From positions 186,001 through 250,000 of the forward strand of contig SWBL01000019.1 of the NCBI GenBank assembly GCA_024195585.1: DNA of 64,000 bases, read 5' to 3'. Positions 1 to 9,729 of the stretch are shown here, piece after piece. The notes beneath the pieces were generated by a model. The model made no database searches. It saw nothing but the letters and a program-made list of their open reading frames with translations, and was not told the origin of the DNA. The position numbers and the translations under genes were made by a program. The stretch's first letter is position 1. Each line of letters starts with the position of its first letter. The stretch comes from Aureobasidium sp. EXF-3400 (Eukaryota; Ascomycota; Dothideomycetes; Dothideales; Saccotheciaceae).

Positions 1-276
1 CAGTAGTAGGGTGCGGGGAGGTTGCCGGGGACGTCGCCGGTGTTGTTGCCGGTGTAACGGCTCATAAGGTCGTAAGCGATCTTGGAGGCTGTATCTTTGA
101 TCGAATCTGGAGCGTGTAAGGAAAGGAAAGAAAAGAAAAGAGGAGCGCATGAATGATCAGATATAAGACGACTTACCTGCACTCTGAACATCTAGAGTCA
201 ATGCAGCTACCCTAGCAGGATACCCCGAAAGCGAGAGAGCCCATAACGAGTATGGAAGAACGCTAGGAAATCGCAT
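1..276 (-). CDS. GH76 family (DCW1/DFG5-like) cell-wall glycosidase/transglycosidase, 5' part only
   Basis: Seen: the first exon runs from the ATG at 276 down to 177 and encodes a hydrophobic secretion signal (start MRFPSVLPYSLWALS). An intron at 107-176 (GTAAGT...CTCCAG) joins in frame to an exon running off the window edge. The joined protein reads DSIKDTASKIAYDLMSRYTG, then a GNLPAPYYW stretch. Family knowledge: this is the conserved N-terminus of GH76 endo-1,6-alpha-mannanase-like proteins. The fungal DCW1/DFG5 members are secreted, usually GPI-anchored, and help link GPI proteins into the cell-wall glucan. Only about 69 residues are in the window, so the catalytic aspartates and any GPI signal cannot be checked. 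The family call is strong; the choice among the several GH76 paralogues usual in such fungi is not possible. Confidence 0.85.
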
Positions 277-1846
277 CACTTGCCAACAAGACAATGTAGA
301 CCGATATACTGCAGCGAGATACAGGCAGAGGATTGTGAGCCGCGCAGAATAGATAGAATGAACTAAAAGCTGATTGTAAATAGCATGGAAGGAAGGATGA
401 GGAACTTGGAAGAAGAAGGTGAAGAAGCAGTTAGTCACAATCACATGGGGAGTCGCAGTTTGGCCCGGAACTGCGCTCGAAGAACAAGCACAATTCAAGA
501 CGAGCTAAGCCTCAGATCTCAAGCATCGGAAATACGTCTCAATCATGACTAGAGATGAATGGCGAGGCGAAAGTCGCATGGTGGATATTTGCAGCAGGAG
601 GGTATGCGCCGCCTTACCAAAACGACAAGGATCTGTCCAAATGGTTCAGTGTTTCGAAACCGATCCTTCAGAGGGTCCAAGAAGCAGTCAATAGGTAACG
701 AGTTGCACGTACTCATAGGAGTCAAAATAAATTGCTAGGAGGATGGCTTAGTTTCGCCAAGAGCGTGGAATGCTTGGCTTTCAGGGTCCCCGGCCGACTC
801 GGCTCCTTTCGGGCGCGTGCTTAGGCGCGCGGCTGCCTTCTCTGACACTTAGATTCCACAGAACCACTGGACGCCTGGATGTTCGCGACTCGTAGATGAA
901 TTTGGCGCCTACAATGACTTATCAGACTGTGCGTCAGACTGGAGACGGTCCGATGGTGCAAACTCCTATTGGGGTCTTGGCGATGCTCGAGCAAGCATAA
1001 CATGACTCAACAACTAGATTTTCGATGGACCCAATTGCGAACCAGTCGGCTCGTTATGCCTCTTTGACAGAGGTTCCTGTTTCCATCGAGCTGATCTCAC
1101 GGATGAATGTCGATGATCTGTCGGCATCTCAGCAGGTGCCATGTTCGATTGAGGAACTTCCTTGCAGCAGCACCACCTAAGTCAAACAATCGGTGACTTC
1201 CCGTACCACTCAGCATATCGGAGAGTTTGGCAGCAAGTTTGACTTGGTATATCGCACTGATGCCTAGCAGGGGTATTTTGCGGATGTCAAGCCCATGTGC
1301 TAGAAGCTGTGTGTCACGATATGATGAGCTTTGAGTCAGAAAGAAGACACTCAGTAGCTGTATAGCAGTACTTTGAAGAAATCTCCACAGAGTGGCAGGA
1401 CTATGCGTCAAACTCACTAACAGCAGGATGGGATGTCCTACAACATTCGTCCACCACGACCCTAATTACTAGGGGCTGTCAAGCGCCTGGATAGCTGCAT
1501 AACTCCTTGGCACGAAGCGGAAATAGTTCACCAACAATATCAGCGGGTAGAATCTGACCAACATGGAGCACTGGTGGCGGCTACTCCATCCTGGAATCGT
1601 GGACTGAACCCTACCGTGTCCATGGACCCGCTTCTGATTAAGCTGCTGAGCCACTAGCTTGATCCTCTTGGACAGAGTCTTTTGGGGAGGGACTCATTGT
1701 CGGGATTTGCAGACTATGGGTGGCCTTTCGTCCATGTTGGCTCGGTCCAGGCAGAGACCAAGAGATGTCCATCTGCGGTATAAGTAGACACTGAGTTCAA
1801 GTCCTGGAGACTTGATATCTTCGGTTCAGCTATCCCTTGCCTCATC
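277..1846. other. Intergenic tract with a possible gene fragment
   Basis: This is the shared upstream side of the GH76 gene (leftward) and the secreted cysteine-rich gene (rightward). A TATA-like 'ggtataagtag' lies at about 1778, some 70 bases before the rightward ATG. Apart from the fragment annotated at 1097-1470 I see no convincing coding sequence. Confidence 0.5.
1097..1470 (-). pseudogene. Possible remnant of a coding gene, unrecognised
   Basis: On the minus strand one frame stays open for over 110 codons without a usable ATG start. It gives protein-like text with well-spaced leucines, such as LTHSPATLWRFLQ and YQVAKLAA-like segments. The tone recalls the C-terminal helical part of some fungal transcription regulators, but I cannot name a family. 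The upstream frame at 1469-1654 is also open but differs in phase, and I found no clean intron linking the two. It could be a broken gene, a missed exon of a gene with several introns, or chance. No start, promoter or full domain is visible. Confidence 0.25.
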
Positions 1847-2692
1847 ATGCTCTTTCTTCCATTGTTCTTCATCAGTCATGTCTTTTCGAGAGCATCCGCT
1901 CTACCCAGGAATGAGAGATCACTTCTTACTCCCCAGGCTGTGGCAACTGGTTTATATGAATCATCTGCCCAGTCGGATCATTTGAGTAATCTTAAAAGCC
2001 GCTCAGCCAGAATGGACGAAACAATCGCTTCCTACACAGAGCAGGGCCTTTGCTTCCATTACTTTGCCGAGAGGCCTTCATGGTATCCGGATCCCTGCAT
2101 CAACTATTGCAAAAACCACGGCGGACACGGGTATGATGGGGTGCGTACAGATCTCTTCGATCCACATCTCATCGGACCTTAACCTGATCAAGATATGTAG
2201 TGTAACGTCACCTCGTACGACAACTTCAATTTTGAGAACGGCGACAAGAGCATCATCTCAACCGACGACAACGGCTTTCGATGGGTGCCGGCCCCTTGCG
2301 AATGCTCAAATTCTGACGTCGAGAAAGTAGCCACAAGCCTTTTAGAAGCTGTCACCCAAGGTCTTGAGAGAATCGATACCATCAACTGTGCAATATGGCA
2401 TGAAGTTTTCAACCAAATTCTGGAAAGCGGCATGAACTCTGTTTCCGACAAGGAACTTCTGAACGTAGCAGGCCATGCAATTCAAGGTGCCAAAACATTC
2501 GCAGAGAACAGGCTCCAGGCTGTGGACTTTTTTGAGGACTGGCTTGGAAAAATTTGCGGTGTACCGGATTGGGATGACAACCTGTGGTCAGCTTTGCTCG
2601 GCGAACCTGAGTCACTGGGTAGAAGTGTTGGCTGTTTGAGGAAGGATAGATCTGAATGCCTGCGGCAGAACTCAGCTCCTGCCATATCGTAA
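1847..2692 (+). CDS. Small secreted cysteine-rich protein (effector-like), function unknown
   Basis: Seen: exon 1 is 1847-2140 and exon 2 is 2201-2692. The 60-nt intron (GTGCGT...TGTAG) is phase 0 and removes an in-frame stop, giving a 261-residue protein. Residues 1-19 form a strong signal peptide (MLFLPLFFISHVFSRASAL). The mature part holds ten cysteines, including CINYC and CECS pairs, and ends CLRKDRSECLRQ. No transmembrane helix or GPI signal follows. A TATA-like element lies about 70 bases upstream. Inference: an extracellular disulfide-stabilised protein, in the class usually screened as candidate effectors or secreted antagonists. I do not recognise a family. The intron boundaries are supported by frame agreement on both sides and by the matching CNVTSYDNF start of exon 2. 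Confidence 0.7.
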
Positions 2693-3301
2693 ACATCTCA
2701 AGCCGGGAAGCATGCACAGATCGCGTGAACCACTATAATTATGGTTCTATTGGCTATGATTTGGACTTGAGACGATCGTCTTCCAGGCCATGTGAGGGAA
2801 TGATCAAAAGTTCTTGTCAGCTCCCAGCTCCGCGTCTAGTGCTTACCGAATCGGAAAATGTGCTGGCCCTGAACGCAAGGCCGCCAACGCCATCATCCAA
2901 CCGAGTGCCACCCAGAACAGAATGCCACTATCATCACAACATTACTGCTGTCTCCTGTCTCACATCAAGCGAACATCTGGCCTCTCTAGGTAGAAGCAGC
3001 CTGCAAGGCAGAATAGGATCAAGCCTGCTACTATTACAGCTCATTCCTCGAAAAGAATCCAAGACAACAGATCGTCGAGATGGCCAACGACAACACAGAA
3101 ATTCTTGGCCGTAAACCGTCCTAAATTAACAAGATACAGCATTGGTATCACAGTAGTCTAGAAGCATGCATCGGCGATTGCTCAATGAAATCATGCTGGT
3201 GCTTCCAACTTCCAAGATGACGGCCTCAGCCAGTCCCATGCTTGACCAAGAAGAATTGCCCCCAACAATCCGGGCTTCACTCTAAACCATTACTACGATG
3301 C
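2693..3301. other. Gap between convergent genes
   Basis: The 3' ends of the cysteine-rich gene (+) and the first unknown paralogue (-) face each other here. A 152-codon plus-strand frame (2656-3114) overlaps the preceding stop region but shows no domain, signal peptide or sensible start, so I do not call it. Confidence 0.5.
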
Positions 3302-4114
3302 CTATGAATATTTTCCCGAGCTTTCTATCAACTTATCGACTGCATCCTGACACTCGTCCTTTTTGTAAACAGATATATCCGGCCAACGATGCTCCTGGTA
3401 AGTATCTCTGACCGAGCGTATCAGGATATCTCCTTTGTCCGGCTCTTCAAGGGTTTCGTAGTCCTCGTCCCCGAACCAGTATTCTACCTGGCTCGCGTCT
3501 ACAGGCACAGATCTCAAGATTCGGAACTCGTTCTTCAAGACTTCAAAGAAATCGGTAATGGTCCATGCTGTTTGACTTCTCCAGCCGCGTTCGTTTTCGG
3601 GAGTGCAGTCCCTGAAAGGTTCTGTGTCACCAGACGGTCCGATGATGGGCTGTCTTGTCGAGTCGAAATCGAAGTCAGGGCCTTCCAGCCAGTGGACAGT
3701 GCCGAAGTGTGTATCGAGAATGAACCTAAAAGTGTCGCGGCCACCGAGTGTGAGACCAAAAGCCGATGAGGGTATGTTTGGCCACTCCAATCCCTCTGTA
3801 ATTATTCTTTTGCCTGTGGCGCCTTCTTGGTCAGAATTCATACGCTCGAATACTGAAGACCAGTTTGCGGCGGGAGCGCGAGCCACCAAATGACTTGAGT
3901 CTGGGAGATATGGGAGATGGCGCATCAGCTCGTAGACCTCGTCGTTCTTGCCTAAAAGGTCAGCCTTCTCTTTGGTTATCGAAGGCCAACCTCCAGCCGG
4001 AGGTTCAATGATCCAGTCATCTGGTAAGAACATCTTTATAAGAAATCCATAGTAGTCCCGAAAGGTAGCAATAGTGGCCTCGCGAGAATATGTGATTTCG
4101 TCAAGGGTCGGCAT
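3302..4114 (-). CDS. Fungal conserved protein of unknown function, paralogue copy 1
   Basis: Intronless gene for 270 residues. The ATG at 4114 is chosen because the sister gene at 9730-10533 starts at the equivalent codon (MPTLDEITYSREAT against MPELHEVSYSREAT), although the frame stays open upstream to 4264. There is no signal peptide or membrane helix. The most conserved blocks shared with the sister are the N-terminus, PAGGWP, ELMRHLPY, RIITEG, IPSSAFG, RFILDT, HWLE, DCTPENE, DFFEVLKN and the C-terminal WPD.SVYKK.EC. I know such proteins only as an uncharacterised ascomycete family with no assigned reaction. The tryptophan- and proline-rich blocks and acidic loops suggest a soluble globular protein. 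Copy 1 differs from copy 2 mainly in the central linker after the HLPY block. A SMI1/KNR4-like fold is possible but I cannot show it. Confidence 0.8.
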   Translation of the reverse strand: MPTLDEITYSREATIATFRDYYGFLIKMFLPDDWIIEPPAGGWPSITKEKADLLGKNDEVYELMRHLPYLPDSSHLVARAPAANWSSVFERMNSDQEGATGKRIITEGLEWPNIPSSAFGLTLGGRDTFRFILDTHFGTVHWLEGPDFDFDSTRQPIIGPSGDTEPFRDCTPENERGWRSQTAWTITDFFEVLKNEFRILRSVPVDASQVEYWFGDEDYETLEEPDKGDILIRSVRDTYQEHRWPDISVYKKDECQDAVDKLIESSGKYS

Positions 4115-4684
4115 GATAATAAATGAGAAGGGAAGGAGGGTTGCAGTGACGTACAAGACGTATACACTGATCGAAACAGAGCGCGGACTGAACAAAACGA
4201 TGAAGAAAAAGATGCGCGCACACTGACCTTTTATTGTTTCAGATTTCGCACGCCTTGAACACACGAGTCAAGACCACTTCCTATTGTGTGTGCAAGCAGA
4301 GATACCTCGTATTTTTCGCAAGATAACTGCACGTGCTGGTCTATCTAGTCGATCAAGAAAAAAGAGTGCCTTTTCACCTTGAATGCCATTCGAAGTTAGA
4401 TAGATCAAAAGTAGTAATTGCCATAGTTTCCATTGTAAACCCTCAAGCTTCCCACTCGCTCCTGCCTTAGCACAATAACACCCTCATCCTTTTCTCGAAG
4501 CAACAGAATCTCGTCATCACCCGCTAAGTACCACGCGCATGTGCAACAGTCCTGATATTCGACCAAGTTGCTGTAACTTCCATCTCCTCGTCTTTCATGC
4601 CACCATTCTTGTTGCTCAATTTGCATGGAGAATTTTAGATGAACAAATTCTCATCGTAGACTCCGATGCCGCTGCTCAAGTCGT
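4115..4684. other. Upstream region of copy 1 and 3' side of the next gene, with a doubtful small ORF
   Basis: The first 160 bases share several short blocks with the region upstream of copy 2 (see findings). A minus-strand frame of 73 codons at 4405-4626 (MQIEQQEWWHERRGDG...) reads somewhat like protein, with an acidic centre and a YNGNYGNYYF tail. It could be a small gene or an unspliced 3' exon of the neighbouring membrane-protein gene; I found no clear splice sites joining them. Confidence 0.4.
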
Positions 4685-5587
4685 TCATTGGCGTTTATCA
4701 GCACCGGAAGTCCGGGCTCGCAGACGTCCTTTCCAGGGCGATTGGTAGATCGACTTTGATGCCGGAGTCACATCTCTTGAGGATGACGACATGTGAGTTG
4801 ACGAGCCCAGAGAGAGACTTTCGGTTACCTGTCCATCACCAAAGGTGAGTTCAAGTGTAGCCGTAAGCTTTTGGTTCAGACCAGTGCAGATGTTCGCCCA
4901 GAATGACAGAAGCTTGCGTGAGACAATGGCTGGGATGCTCAAGACAAGATTGGCGAAGGAAGCGTAGACAGCGGATCTTCTGAGGTGCTTGTGAGTCTTG
5001 ATCGTGATTGCGCTCATCAGGTTACCGAGACTCTTAGAGACTACATAGAGCAGGGAGATCACGTAGATGCTGGAGTGGAGAACTAAGTTGCAGATGAACA
5101 GAGCATCATCTGATATGCTTCTGCCTGCACGGAGAACACGAATGTAGTTGGTACCAGCCTCGTAAACAATGGAGAGAAGAGCCTGAACAATGGTAAAGAG
5201 GCGTGTGATACGGCCAGCAAGATGTTGAGCGGCATCTGCATACTGAACAGCGATTCGGTAAGCAGTCAAAAGAGCTCTGTGAATTCTGACAGAGAAATTG
5301 GCATCCTCAATGGTCTTTCTGAGGAGGTCAGTGACACCGACACTGGTCTTCCAGATGGCGGTGAAGATAGATCGAGCATGTCCAGAAGTCAGAATCATCT
5401 CAACACCAGAGATTAAGTCGACGATCAGCAGAAGAGGAAGAGCGGCAAAGTTGTTGACGGCACGACGAACTGCTGCTACAGTAGAGTCTGACTGGAGAAG
5501 AGCAACGAAGAAAGAGAGCAGAATGAGCGCTATGAGAAGCTTGAGAATGCCATCAAGCGAAAGGGGAGGTTCAAGAGATTCCAGCAT
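4685..5587 (-). CDS. Multi-pass membrane protein, unrecognised
   Basis: A 300-residue protein starts at the ATG at 5587 (MLESLEPPLSLDG). The frame is open upstream, but that part reads like untranslated leader. Visible hydrophobic helices lie near residues 14-33, 45-63, 135-150, 168-192 and 222-240. They are separated by short loops rich in alanine, arginine and serine (AVRRAVNNFAALP, AGRITRLFTIVQ). The C-terminal 60 residues are soluble, serine-rich and basic. A GTAACC donor-like site after GDGQ could mark a further intron, so the true C-terminus is uncertain. I recognise no family. It lies between the two unknown paralogues, with another unknown membrane protein next to it on the same strand. 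Nothing indicates transport substrate or organelle. Confidence 0.6.
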   Translation of the reverse strand: MLESLEPPLSLDGILKLLIALILLSFFVALLQSDSTVAAVRRAVNNFAALPLLLIVDLISGVEMILTSGHARSIFTAIWKTSVGVTDLLRKTIEDANFSVRIHRALLTAYRIAVQYADAAQHLAGRITRLFTIVQALLSIVYEAGTNYIRVLRAGRSISDDALFICNLVLHSSIYVISLLYVVSKSLGNLMSAITIKTHKHLRRSAVYASFANLVLSIPAIVSRKLLSFWANICTGLNQKLTATLELTFGDGQVTESLSLGSSTHMSSSSRDVTPASKSIYQSPWKGRLRARTSGADKRQ

Positions 5588-6204
5588 GTCGAGGTCGTGA
5601 TTGGTACGATGATGATTATGGATGTGTAGAAGGAAACTGACATAAATCCTAGACTGGCTGACATGTATAATATACCTTCCTGCTTCTTCAAAGTGTTGCA
5701 ATGACTCTTCTTGTTGCCGATAGTGAGAGTGTAAAGTCAGACATTGAAAGCATGTTGAGACATGACTTGATGGGCAGATTTGTCCCAAAGCAATGTTCGA
5801 GATTTTCACAAGGGACTCGAACTTGGAATCGACAAGGGATGTGCGGAAGTCGAATGCCTTCGTAGGTTGTTGTGTTTATCTGGGACGTGCGGTCCAATCT
5901 AAGACCAAAAGACGGAAGTTACTGTTAGGTTAGTTGCTAAAAAGAATGAGAGGTAAGACATGAATGGAACTTCCCAAACAAACAAAACTTGCCACAATTC
6001 TTTTTTTTTGTCAACACCATACGTACGAGACCATATTGACAAGCATCTCAGAACACGAGACACACATCATTCCATCAACCCCATGACCGACATTGTTACC
6101 ACCTTACCTAACACACAACAAGACAAAACTCAGCCCTGTACACTCACAAATCCAAACCGTCAAACATAACCCACACACAAACCAAACTCCCACATAGTCA
6201 ACAT
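5588..6204. other. Gap, no gene seen
   Basis: Presumed promoter and leader of the membrane-protein gene at 4685-5587. A plus-strand frame at 5960-6169 has low-complexity, Asn/Thr-rich translation and no recognisable features. A poly-T run lies at about 6001-6009. Confidence 0.5.
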
Positions 6205-6402
6205 CTACTCCCCAGTACCCGACTCAGCTACCGTAGCGTTCTGTCTCGGATACTGTATCTCAAGTTGATTTGTCTCAGCCGTCCAACGATAAGTGTGGAT
6301 GACCAAGTTTGTGAGCAAAGCAGTGATGAGGGGTTGTGCGGCAGTCATTTGCCGTTGAGTCATTGGGATGTGGATTGTTTGGAGGTCGCCATCGTCGTCC
6401 AT
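6205..6402 (-). CDS. Possible 65-residue protein, unknown
   Basis: The ATG at 6402 sits in a good fungal context (caaaccATGG). It is preceded by a C/T- and CA-rich leader of the kind usual before fungal starts and by an acceptor-like CCCTCAG. The peptide starts MDDDGDLQTIHIPMTQRQMT. It has a mixed hydrophobic centre (AAQPLITALLTNLVIHTYRW) and a short polar tail. There is no signal peptide and no known motif. It could be a genuine small conserved gene or a chance frame; the leader quality and amino-acid composition favour real, and the short length argues caution. Confidence 0.35.
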   Translation of the reverse strand: MDDDGDLQTIHIPMTQRQMTAAQPLITALLTNLVIHTYRWTAETNQLEIQYPRQNATVAESGTGE

Positions 6403-6900
6403 GGTTTGCTGAGGGTAAGTTAGCAAGGGAGAGTATGTTTGTAGGTGAGATTGAAGGGATGGACCTTTGTTGAGTACAGATTTTAGGTGTAGAGTTTTGG
6501 CTGTAAGAGGTCAATCTGCTTGTCTGTTGAAGCGGAAAGATCGTTGTGTGGTTGATACAGAAGAAAGAACAGGAAGGAGCAGGGAACAGGAAATGATAAA
6601 TTACGTCAGTGAAGGATTTCTAGGCTGATTTCTATAGATGAAGTCCACTAACAACAAAACTGATAAGATGCTTGGCCTTCAATTCTTTACGATCTTTTGT
6701 TCTTTTCTCTTATTATCAAGTCGCTGGTAAAGTGGTAGACAGGACGCCAAAACGCCAGAAAAAAACCCCCCAAATCCATGCCAATCATCCAACCAGTTTC
6801 TGCGCCACCCTTCACTCATGATCCTCAATTCCATCCATGATTTCGACGTGCACTTCTAGAGACCAGGCAACATTTGCTCTCCTGTAACCGTATCCACATC
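6403..6900. other. Gap, no gene seen
   Basis: Leader and promoter of the possible 65-residue gene, and 3' flank of the membrane-protein gene on the same strand. It includes A-rich and C-rich runs near 6759-6775. Nothing else is supported. Confidence 0.5.
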
Positions 6901-7950
6901 CTAATCTCTCAGGGAGCTGTATGCGAATTGAAACAATCCGATCAAGCTTTGCTCCTTCATCACCTTGAAAGACTTCCTACAATACTTGACAGAACCATCA
7001 GTTTTGGAGATGGCAAACTGATTTGAAGACATGATGGCCACAGAAGGAAGCTCAAGAGAAAGATGGTCTCGAAGGTCTCCAAAAAGAGTGACAAGGTCGT
7101 TCTGGTTGTGGAAGTCAAACTCCCATTGACTTCGCATGTGCAAGATAAGCAGCTGCTCTGAATCAGGTATCTCTTCTCCAAGGTGCAGAAGAATGTCGTT
7201 GTCCGAAGGCCGAGGAATAGAACAAACGTAATCATCCAGATCGACCATCCTGATCAGACGCTCCCAGTAGGTTCCAGCTGTTTGGTTGACATAGTCCAGA
7301 ACATAGCCAGGGATAAGAGCCGTATAACAGAGATAGAGAGCGTACATCAGACAACTGAAAATTGAGATGAAGATAAAATATGTCCTAAAGACATAACGAA
7401 GCTCGTTCTGAGACAACAGGCCAGAGAATGAGAGCCGTAGATACAGCGACAATACCATGAAGATGGCGATCAAAGTGGAACAGAAGAAATCAAAAGTTCG
7501 CTGCATTTTCTTCTCGTCCTTCGAGAGTTTGCTTAAAGAGCTTTTGGCGGCAGCTGAAGATTTGACGACATGGTTGTAAGCAGTGTTGTAGATTTTGATG
7601 GCTCGATTGACAGCAGAAAGAATGACTGGATACAAGACTTTCTCTTTGAAAATAGCCTTGAGATAGTTTGCATGATGGCAAGCAACGAAGAGGGCAACAT
7701 CCAGAGTAGCGAGAGACACAGTGAGGAAAACGAAGAGAGTGGCACCAGACCAAGAGATGCCTTTGTTAAAAGCATGCCTGCCGACTGCGTAGTTCTTCTC
7801 GGCCAGAAAGACATAGGAAAGGAGGAACATGGTGAGCATGGAGAAGCAGATGATAAACGGGATGGACAGGGTGAAGATATAGAAGGTGTCGTCGGTAATC
7901 GCAGGGATTCTGATGGGCTGCCAGGAGATGTGATCAGAGAGTTTGACCAT
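6901..7950 (-). CDS. Four-helix membrane protein, unrecognised
   Basis: A 349-residue protein starts at the ATG at 7950 (MVKLSDHISWQPIRIP). Upstream in-frame codons exist but read as leader. Four strong hydrophobic segments are visible near residues 22-50, 66-92, 150-172 and 183-212. A lysine-rich cytosolic-type loop (SSLSKLSKDEKKMQRTFD) lies between helices 2 and 3, and a C-terminal soluble domain of about 130 residues is rich in Asp, Leu and Ser (HLGEEIPDSEQLLILHMRSQ). There is no signal peptide. The helix layout gives a paired hairpin plus tail, which does not match a transporter superfamily I know. It lies 579 bases from the divergent 147-residue gene and may share its promoter region. 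Function unknown. Confidence 0.65.
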   Translation of the reverse strand: MVKLSDHISWQPIRIPAITDDTFYIFTLSIPFIICFSMLTMFLLSYVFLAEKNYAVGRHAFNKGISWSGATLFVFLTVSLATLDVALFVACHHANYLKAIFKEKVLYPVILSAVNRAIKIYNTAYNHVVKSSAAAKSSLSKLSKDEKKMQRTFDFFCSTLIAIFMVLSLYLRLSFSGLLSQNELRYVFRTYFIFISIFSCLMYALYLCYTALIPGYVLDYVNQTAGTYWERLIRMVDLDDYVCSIPRPSDNDILLHLGEEIPDSEQLLILHMRSQWEFDFHNQNDLVTLFGDLRDHLSLELPSVAIMSSNQFAISKTDGSVKYCRKSFKVMKEQSLIGLFQFAYSSLRD

Positions 7951-8529
7951 AGTTATTGTTGAGCTTTTGTTTGCTTTGGAGAGAAGACGACGGATTATGA
8001 GCATGAGCAGCACAAGTCGGGCTGCCGTCGCTCTTATCTCTTTCCAAAACTTCTTTTCACAACGTTTGAGTGTGGTCCTGGTGCAGATTGGTTTAGCAGT
8101 TCTCAAGACACTGTTCCCGCCGTTCTCAGTCGTGTCTCATACTAAACACCCGAGACCGTGCTGCGGATATGAAAAAGACAAAGAACATCTCCGAGACACG
8201 CGGCGGAGCTGTGTTGTCTTTCTCGTACCGTACAACTGAGACAGCTCGACGCCTGATACTGATGTGACAGGCAGAAAAGCGAGTTTTGGTGCATGCGGGT
8301 CTCTGAATGAGCACAGATCGACCAGCGCCATCGTGGCCAGGCTAGATGTTGGCGGTCTCGCTCTCATAACTGATACCATCCTCACACGGAGCCACCGCAT
8401 CTCTTTCTTCGCAGACAAAGATCTCAATCATCGGCGCATCAGCAAGAAGGCGACTCGAGTCATAAAGACCCAGTAAGTTCTTTCCACGCTGGCCATCTAC
8501 TGACCGACACTGAAAAAGCTGCGTAGACA
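7951..8529. promoter_or_regulatory. Divergent intergenic region
   Basis: This separates the leftward membrane-protein gene (ATG 7950) from the rightward 147-residue gene (ATG 8530), so both promoters must lie in these 579 bases. I see no clear TATA box or named operator. Inference from gene orientation only. Confidence 0.45.
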
Positions 8530-9027
8530 ATGTCTTTCTTCGAGCTCTTCCCGAACTTCGAGCCTAACCCCAGAGATTTCATCAAGAAGGAATTTGATCG
8601 TCTCGCCAGACAGCAGGGCTGGACTTGCAACAAGAAGGTGTGCGATCGCTTCCGCGCCGTCTGCTATGAAGACGAACTTGCCGACTTCGCGGCTGCCCAG
8701 GGTCTCACCAGCCCTCTCAAGAAGCTGCAGATACTGTGCGCAGAAGTGGGAGTCAGAGACATTCCCGTCTCCATTAACAAGTGCAAAGAGGTACGTTCTT
8801 AACTCGGCTTGAATCGAATGTGAGGCTGATGTGATTGTTCGTAGAAACTGGCCAATGCTAAGGTCAACCTGGTTGATTTGATGGACGCTCGCCGCCAGGG
8901 CAAGCAAGTTCGCCTTTTTGAGTCGTTCAAGGAGCTCGCCGAATACACTAAGAAGACCAATAAATACTGCCCCAAACAGGCCCCTAAGAACGAAGGCATT
9001 CGCGTCCTGCTCAAGCATATGCGTTAG
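8530..9027 (+). CDS. Small fungal conserved protein, unknown
   Basis: Two exons, 8530-8790 and 8845-9027, flank a 54-nt phase-0 intron (GTACGT...TTCGTAG). The product is 147 residues. It starts MSFFELFPNFEPNPRDF and continues with IKKEFDRLARQQGW. Proteins with this 'F..F.P.....KEF.RLA...GW' opening are, to my knowledge, widespread small fungal proteins without assigned function. The second exon ends in a basic helix-rich part (ELAEYTKKTNKYCPKQAP, then LLKHMR). No signal peptide or membrane helix. Four cysteines are scattered in the first exon but form no zinc pattern I recognise. The exon join restores one continuous frame, and the intron carries proper consensus sites. Confidence 0.75.
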
Positions 9028-9729
9028 AGGTGGGAGGGGACCAGCGAGCTGGACAAAGCTTTCACCTAGAGATAGCTTACTCCAATCAACCAGTAGAGCT
9101 TGTGATTCTAGGAAATCGAGAATTGGATCATAATATCAATCATTTTTCCCATTGTGTATAGCTTCCCATGTGTTCACTTGTGGAAAGTTGAAAAACAAGA
9201 GCCACTGCAAATCTCTGACTTTTCGACATTCGAGATCACATACTTCGCGACTCAGTACGGAATACTGATCTTTCTGACCTTGACTGCCATCGTTCAAGTT
9301 CCCCAGCATTCCCATGATCAGACAACGGATTGCCTTCAAAAGCAAGGTGTACGGTTTCAGATTCTGACATTGCTCGTCTTCTCCAGCTGGAAAAGCACCA
9401 TTGAGATCACAATCAACAAGCACAATGCTTTCGGCGTCTAGAACTTATCCCACTGAGAAGGCCTGCTTGAAGTCTATCTCTCTGGACATGACTGCTACCA
9501 TGAATAGTTTTGCACTTTAATAGGCAATCAACGAGGTGCTCTTCAATACGGAGAGCCCAGCCTACAGCGAACCCGGTCTCAGACTTCGAACTTGCACTAT
9601 TATCGTTCCTAAAGGTTGGTCAAAGACAGCTGAAATAGGTTCGTGCATTCGCGTGGCTTTGTTTACAAGCAGTTGCGTTTATGGAATCGGCTCCAATCCT
9701 GTTTTTGGACTTGAGACCGAGTTCTCAGC
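9028..9729. other. Gap between convergent genes, no gene seen
   Basis: 3' flanks of the 147-residue gene and of paralogue copy 2. Overlapping frames of 95 codons exist on both strands at 9136-9441, which argues that they are chance. No motif, signal or splice structure supports either. Confidence 0.5.

Noticed and set aside
2656..3114. 152-codon plus-strand frame with several cysteines after the secreted protein
   Set aside because: It overlaps the end of the real gene in another frame and has no signal peptide, start context, splice sites or pattern.
9136..9441. Overlapping 95-codon frames on both strands
   Set aside because: Mirror-image open frames are typical of chance; neither shows motifs.
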